A stretch of 64,000 nt of DNA from Methanomicrobiales archaeon (GTDB lineage: Archaea > Halobacteriota > Methanomicrobia > Methanomicrobiales > Methanospirillaceae): assembly GCA_012729535.1 (NCBI GenBank), contig JAAYCY010000008.1:1-64000 (forward strand). The letters run 5' to 3'. This document shows, piece after piece, positions 62,279 to 64,000 of this stretch (within the stretch, counting starts at the first letter, position 1; the number at the start of each line of letters is the position of its first letter). The translations under genes were made by a program, and so were the position numbers. The notes beneath the pieces were generated by a model. It had not been told where the DNA came from. It was given only the letters and a program-made list of their open reading frames with translations, and made no database searches.

Positions 62279-62820
62279 TTCTCCTCATTTTTCCGGTTGC
62301 CGGTATTGATATGTCCGCAACCGTTCATGAGGACGGCAAGCAGTATAGTGCTATTATTCTCGTCAACAATAGCGATAGGTTCGATCTGGTTCAGCCAGGG
62401 ATGGTTGGTGAAAGAATACCTCTGGATGTCAAGAATTTATCGGTGAGAAATGAGACTGAAGAAGTATCGGTAAAACCTGATCGGGGTGTTCTCACGTTTT
62501 CAATTGGTAATTACACTATCCGGTATGATGCGCCGGTGACCTCAAATACGTTACAATACCTGTTTACTGAACCTGCGAATGTATCGGTAACGCTTCCCAA
62601 TCCATATCTGGTTGGAAATCCCCTCCTGACATCTCTCCAACCTTCTGGATCTGAGATAACAGAAGGTAACAATTCAACCACGGTGAAATGGAGCGATGTG
62701 CGTTCTGTTGAACTGCGGTTTTATGATGAAGGACAGGAGCAACTTCTCTTCCTGTTCGCCCAAATCTGGTTGATTATTGCCGTTGTTTTGCTCATCCCAT
62801 TCTTTCTCTCAAAAAAGTAA
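62233..62820 (+). CDS. exported membrane-anchored protein, DUF5803-like
   Basis: About 195 residues from the ATG at 62233, which overlaps the 3' end of thrC. Residues 1-25 are a signal peptide (FTRITACCIASLILLIFPVA). The middle is a beta-rich domain (VHEDGKQYSAIILVNNSDRF, SNTLQYLFTEPANVSVTLPN). A C-terminal membrane helix (about 172-190, LFLFAQIWLIIAVVLLIPFF) ends in KK. It resembles the DUF5803 proteins of archaea, with moderate certainty. Confidence 0.65.
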   Translation: MRSFTRITACCIASLILLIFPVAGIDMSATVHEDGKQYSAIILVNNSDRFDLVQPGMVGERIPLDVKNLSVRNETEEVSVKPDRGVLTFSIGNYTIRYDAPVTSNTLQYLFTEPANVSVTLPNPYLVGNPLLTSLQPSGSEITEGNNSTTVKWSDVRSVELRFYDEGQEQLLFLFAQIWLIIAVVLLIPFFLSKK

Positions 62821-63044
62821 CTGGCGCATAGTTATTGAACAGATGGAAATACCAGTCCTTGTTTCTCTTGACTGGTGCCCCAATTTTTGATCGTTCACAT
62901 GCGGCACCCCCTAATTTTCATCGCGCGAATCAGGATCAGATTGTATGTTCGTCCATATATCACAATGGTGAAATAAAATGCCTTGATTTCGGGGTATTTT
63001 TAGCGATCGATTAGGTCGAGAATTGTGAGTATTATTGCTAAAAA

Positions 63045-63090
63045 GGCGTTTTAATTCAATTTTATTGAATTTACTGTGATTAAAAACGCC
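63045..63090. repeat. nested inverted repeats (GGCGTTTT / AAAACGCC)
   Basis: Outer arms GGCGTTTT (63045-63052) and AAAACGCC (63083-63090). Inside lies a second perfect stem AATTCAAT (63053-63060) and ATTGAATT (63064-63071) with a three-base loop. So the outer stem is stacked directly against the inner one on the left side. Confidence 0.5.
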
Positions 63091-63128
63091 CGTATTCACG
63101 CGCAACCTCTATTAACGTTTAGAAATGC

Positions 63129-63155
63129 TTTATTTCAATTATCCATTGAAATAAA
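63129..63155. repeat. 11-bp perfect inverted repeat
   Basis: TTTATTTCAAT (63129-63139) and ATTGAAATAAA (63145-63155) with the loop TATCC. It is the longest perfect inverted repeat I noticed in the window. On the plus strand an A-run follows, on the minus strand no long T-run, so it is not an evident terminator. Confidence 0.5.
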
Positions 63156-63338
63156 AAAATAAATTTTTGTCGTAAATTGAATTTCCCGGATAAATAGAGA
63201 TTTTTCAAATAAAATGGCAAAATATCGCCTAAAATCAAAAAAAAAGGCCAAAAATTAAAATTCTTTAATTCCTCTTGTTTTGATCGGAGTAAACCTTAAA
63301 TCCTCAGGGATACACGTGATTGAGTCAAAAGGTGATAC

Positions 63339-63782
63339 ATGATGATTGATACACTCATTCCAACAAGAGAGGGAATCCAAACTGCACCGGCAAAATCAGA
63401 TCAGGAGATAATGGAAGAGTTTAAAGTCAGGAATGCCTGGGGACTCTATGCAAGCGTGGATCTGAAAAACTGCAATCCTGAAACTATCAGGGATGCAGGT
63501 AAGATCAGAGAATTCGTTATCCAGCTTTGTGACCTTATTAAGATGAAGAGGTTTGGAGAACCACAAATCATTCACTTCGGGCCATGTGAGAGGGTAGCAG
63601 GATACTCAATGACTCAACTGATAGAGACTTCACTGATCGGTGCTCACTTTGCAAACGAGACCAATGCTGCTTACATTGATATCTTTTCATGCAAAGAATA
63701 TGCTCCACAGCTTACCGCAGAATTCTGCCGTGAATTCTTTGGTGCTGATCAGTCAACCGTTCACATTGCATTCCGGGATTAA
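63339..63782 (+). CDS. speD: S-adenosylmethionine decarboxylase (SpeD-type)
   Basis: 147 residues. The self-cleavage site is E96-T97-S98, where Ser98 would become the pyruvoyl group; His103 (S+5) and Cys118 (S+20) match the catalytic spacing of Thermotoga AdoMetDC (Ser63, His68, Cys83). Family segments: AYIDIFSCKEYAPQL and STVHIAFRD. The enzyme decarboxylates SAM to supply the aminopropyl group for polyamines; related pyruvoyl proteins can be arginine decarboxylases. An alternative ATG is one codon later. A GGTGAT ribosome site precedes the start. Confidence 0.88.
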   Translation: MMIDTLIPTREGIQTAPAKSDQEIMEEFKVRNAWGLYASVDLKNCNPETIRDAGKIREFVIQLCDLIKMKRFGEPQIIHFGPCERVAGYSMTQLIETSLIGAHFANETNAAYIDIFSCKEYAPQLTAEFCREFFGADQSTVHIAFRD

Positions 63783-63853
63783 ACCCTCAATACCCTTTTC
63801 TTTTATTCTATTTAATACTCTCCGGTTTGTTTTGAAACGAAGATAACGGGCGG

Positions 63854-64000
63854 TTAATTCGCGATTAGTGCTTTTACAACTTTTTCTCCAAAAGCTCCTG
63901 CTGCTGCAGGTCCGTTTGCCGTGACAATTCTTCCATCGACAATGATTGGATCTGCTTTATATTCAGCTCCACATTCTCTGATCCGAGAAATAGCAACATC
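63854..64000 (-). CDS. DJ-1/PfpI family protein, C-terminal end (partial)
   Basis: The 48 C-terminal residues of a protein running off the window, ending ...GEKVVKALIAN. The segment IIVDGRIVTANGPAAAGAFG is the C-terminal signature of PfpI/DJ-1 proteins (in PfpI, the loop before the last helix). The catalytic cysteine and the start are outside the window. Confidence 0.85.
   Translation of the reverse strand, partial: DVAISRIRECGAEYKADPIIVDGRIVTANGPAAAGAFGEKVVKALIAN

Larger units (their letters stand above)
62821..63338. other. 518-base AT-rich intergenic region upstream of speD
   Basis: No coding sequence seen. The part from about 63000 to 63290 is strongly AT-rich, with A and T runs, and holds two strong inverted-repeat structures listed below. 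It may carry the long leader or promoter region of the speD gene. Confidence 0.55.

Noticed and set aside
1-64000. CRISPR arrays, insertion sequences, integrases or prophage genes
   Set aside because: No repeat-spacer structure, transposase or integrase signature was seen in either strand.

Overview
The window reads as a stretch of chromosome from a methanogenic archaeon, most likely of the order Methanomicrobiales and close to Methanospirillum. That placement is inferred from gene content, not from a search. Clearly archaeal genes are EF-1 alpha next to ribosomal protein S10, the L7Ae-S28e-L24e-NDK cluster, CetZ tubulin, Nre repair protein, archaeal CobT, a stand-alone GuaA glutaminase subunit, DUF2115, DUF99 and a type IV pilin-like protein. 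There are many secreted or lipid-anchored TPR, cupin and Ig-like proteins, as is common in this group. I see no CRISPR array, insertion sequence, integrase or prophage, so this is ordinary chromosomal DNA with some unexplained intergenic islands.

Layout. 1-4.2 kb: TPR protein, methyltransferase-HD pair, secreted Ig-like and LEA-like lipoproteins. 4.2-6.3 kb: an HxlR repressor divergent from a redox operon (4-OT tautomerase, Isf-type iron-sulfur flavoprotein, ferredoxin-nitroreductase). 6.5-12 kb: an RHH/coiled-coil/MerR DNA-binding fusion, a Cache lipoprotein, a cupin-GNAT fusion coupled to a cysteine hydrolase, small orphans and an 800-base gap. 12.2-20.7 kb: exported transglutaminase, MarC, metallo-hydrolase, radical SAM/SPASM enzyme, CoA-transferase, AlkD-like repair protein, TPR protein. 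20.9-27.5 kb: DUF99, pilin, two RRM proteins, lipase-DUF2115 pair, CMD-Nre pair, bicupin lipoprotein. 27.5-28.4 kb: an 870-base gap with a densely hairpinned candidate RNA. 29.1-35.0 kb: a tightly overlapping minus-strand run: GATase, Dph6-like ligase, GNAT, methyltransferase, TraB, YkgJ, GuaA subunit A, then CobT; CobS is divergent from CobT.

36.3-38.0 kb holds tuf-rpsJ, ending in a good terminator. 38.2-47.4 kb is a surface-glycan region (Agl23-like protein, FAD oxidoreductase, GT2, flippase-like protein, DUF2298 protein) with a CetZ tubulin and a membrane partner embedded on the opposite strand. 47.5-50.4 kb: ribosomal/NDK operon, whose L7Ae leader carries a kink-turn-like hairpin, then two TPR lipoproteins. 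50.4-60 kb: response regulators, a three-gene ECF transporter with a fused double ATPase, a two-domain PPK2, SPFH-NfeD pair, DUF89 phosphatase and tRNA-Pro(GGG). 60-64 kb: roadblock-response regulator pair, threonine synthase, a secreted protein, a SpeD-type decarboxylase behind a very AT-rich hairpin region, and the C-terminus of a DJ-1/PfpI protein.

The best candidates for new biology are: the GATase fused by translational coupling to a Dph6-like ATP-pyrophosphatase; the CetZ/membrane-anchor pair in the glycan locus; the structured RNA candidate at 27.96-28.27 kb; and two response regulators sharing an unusual C-terminal domain, one paired with a roadblock protein and one abutting a polyphosphate kinase.
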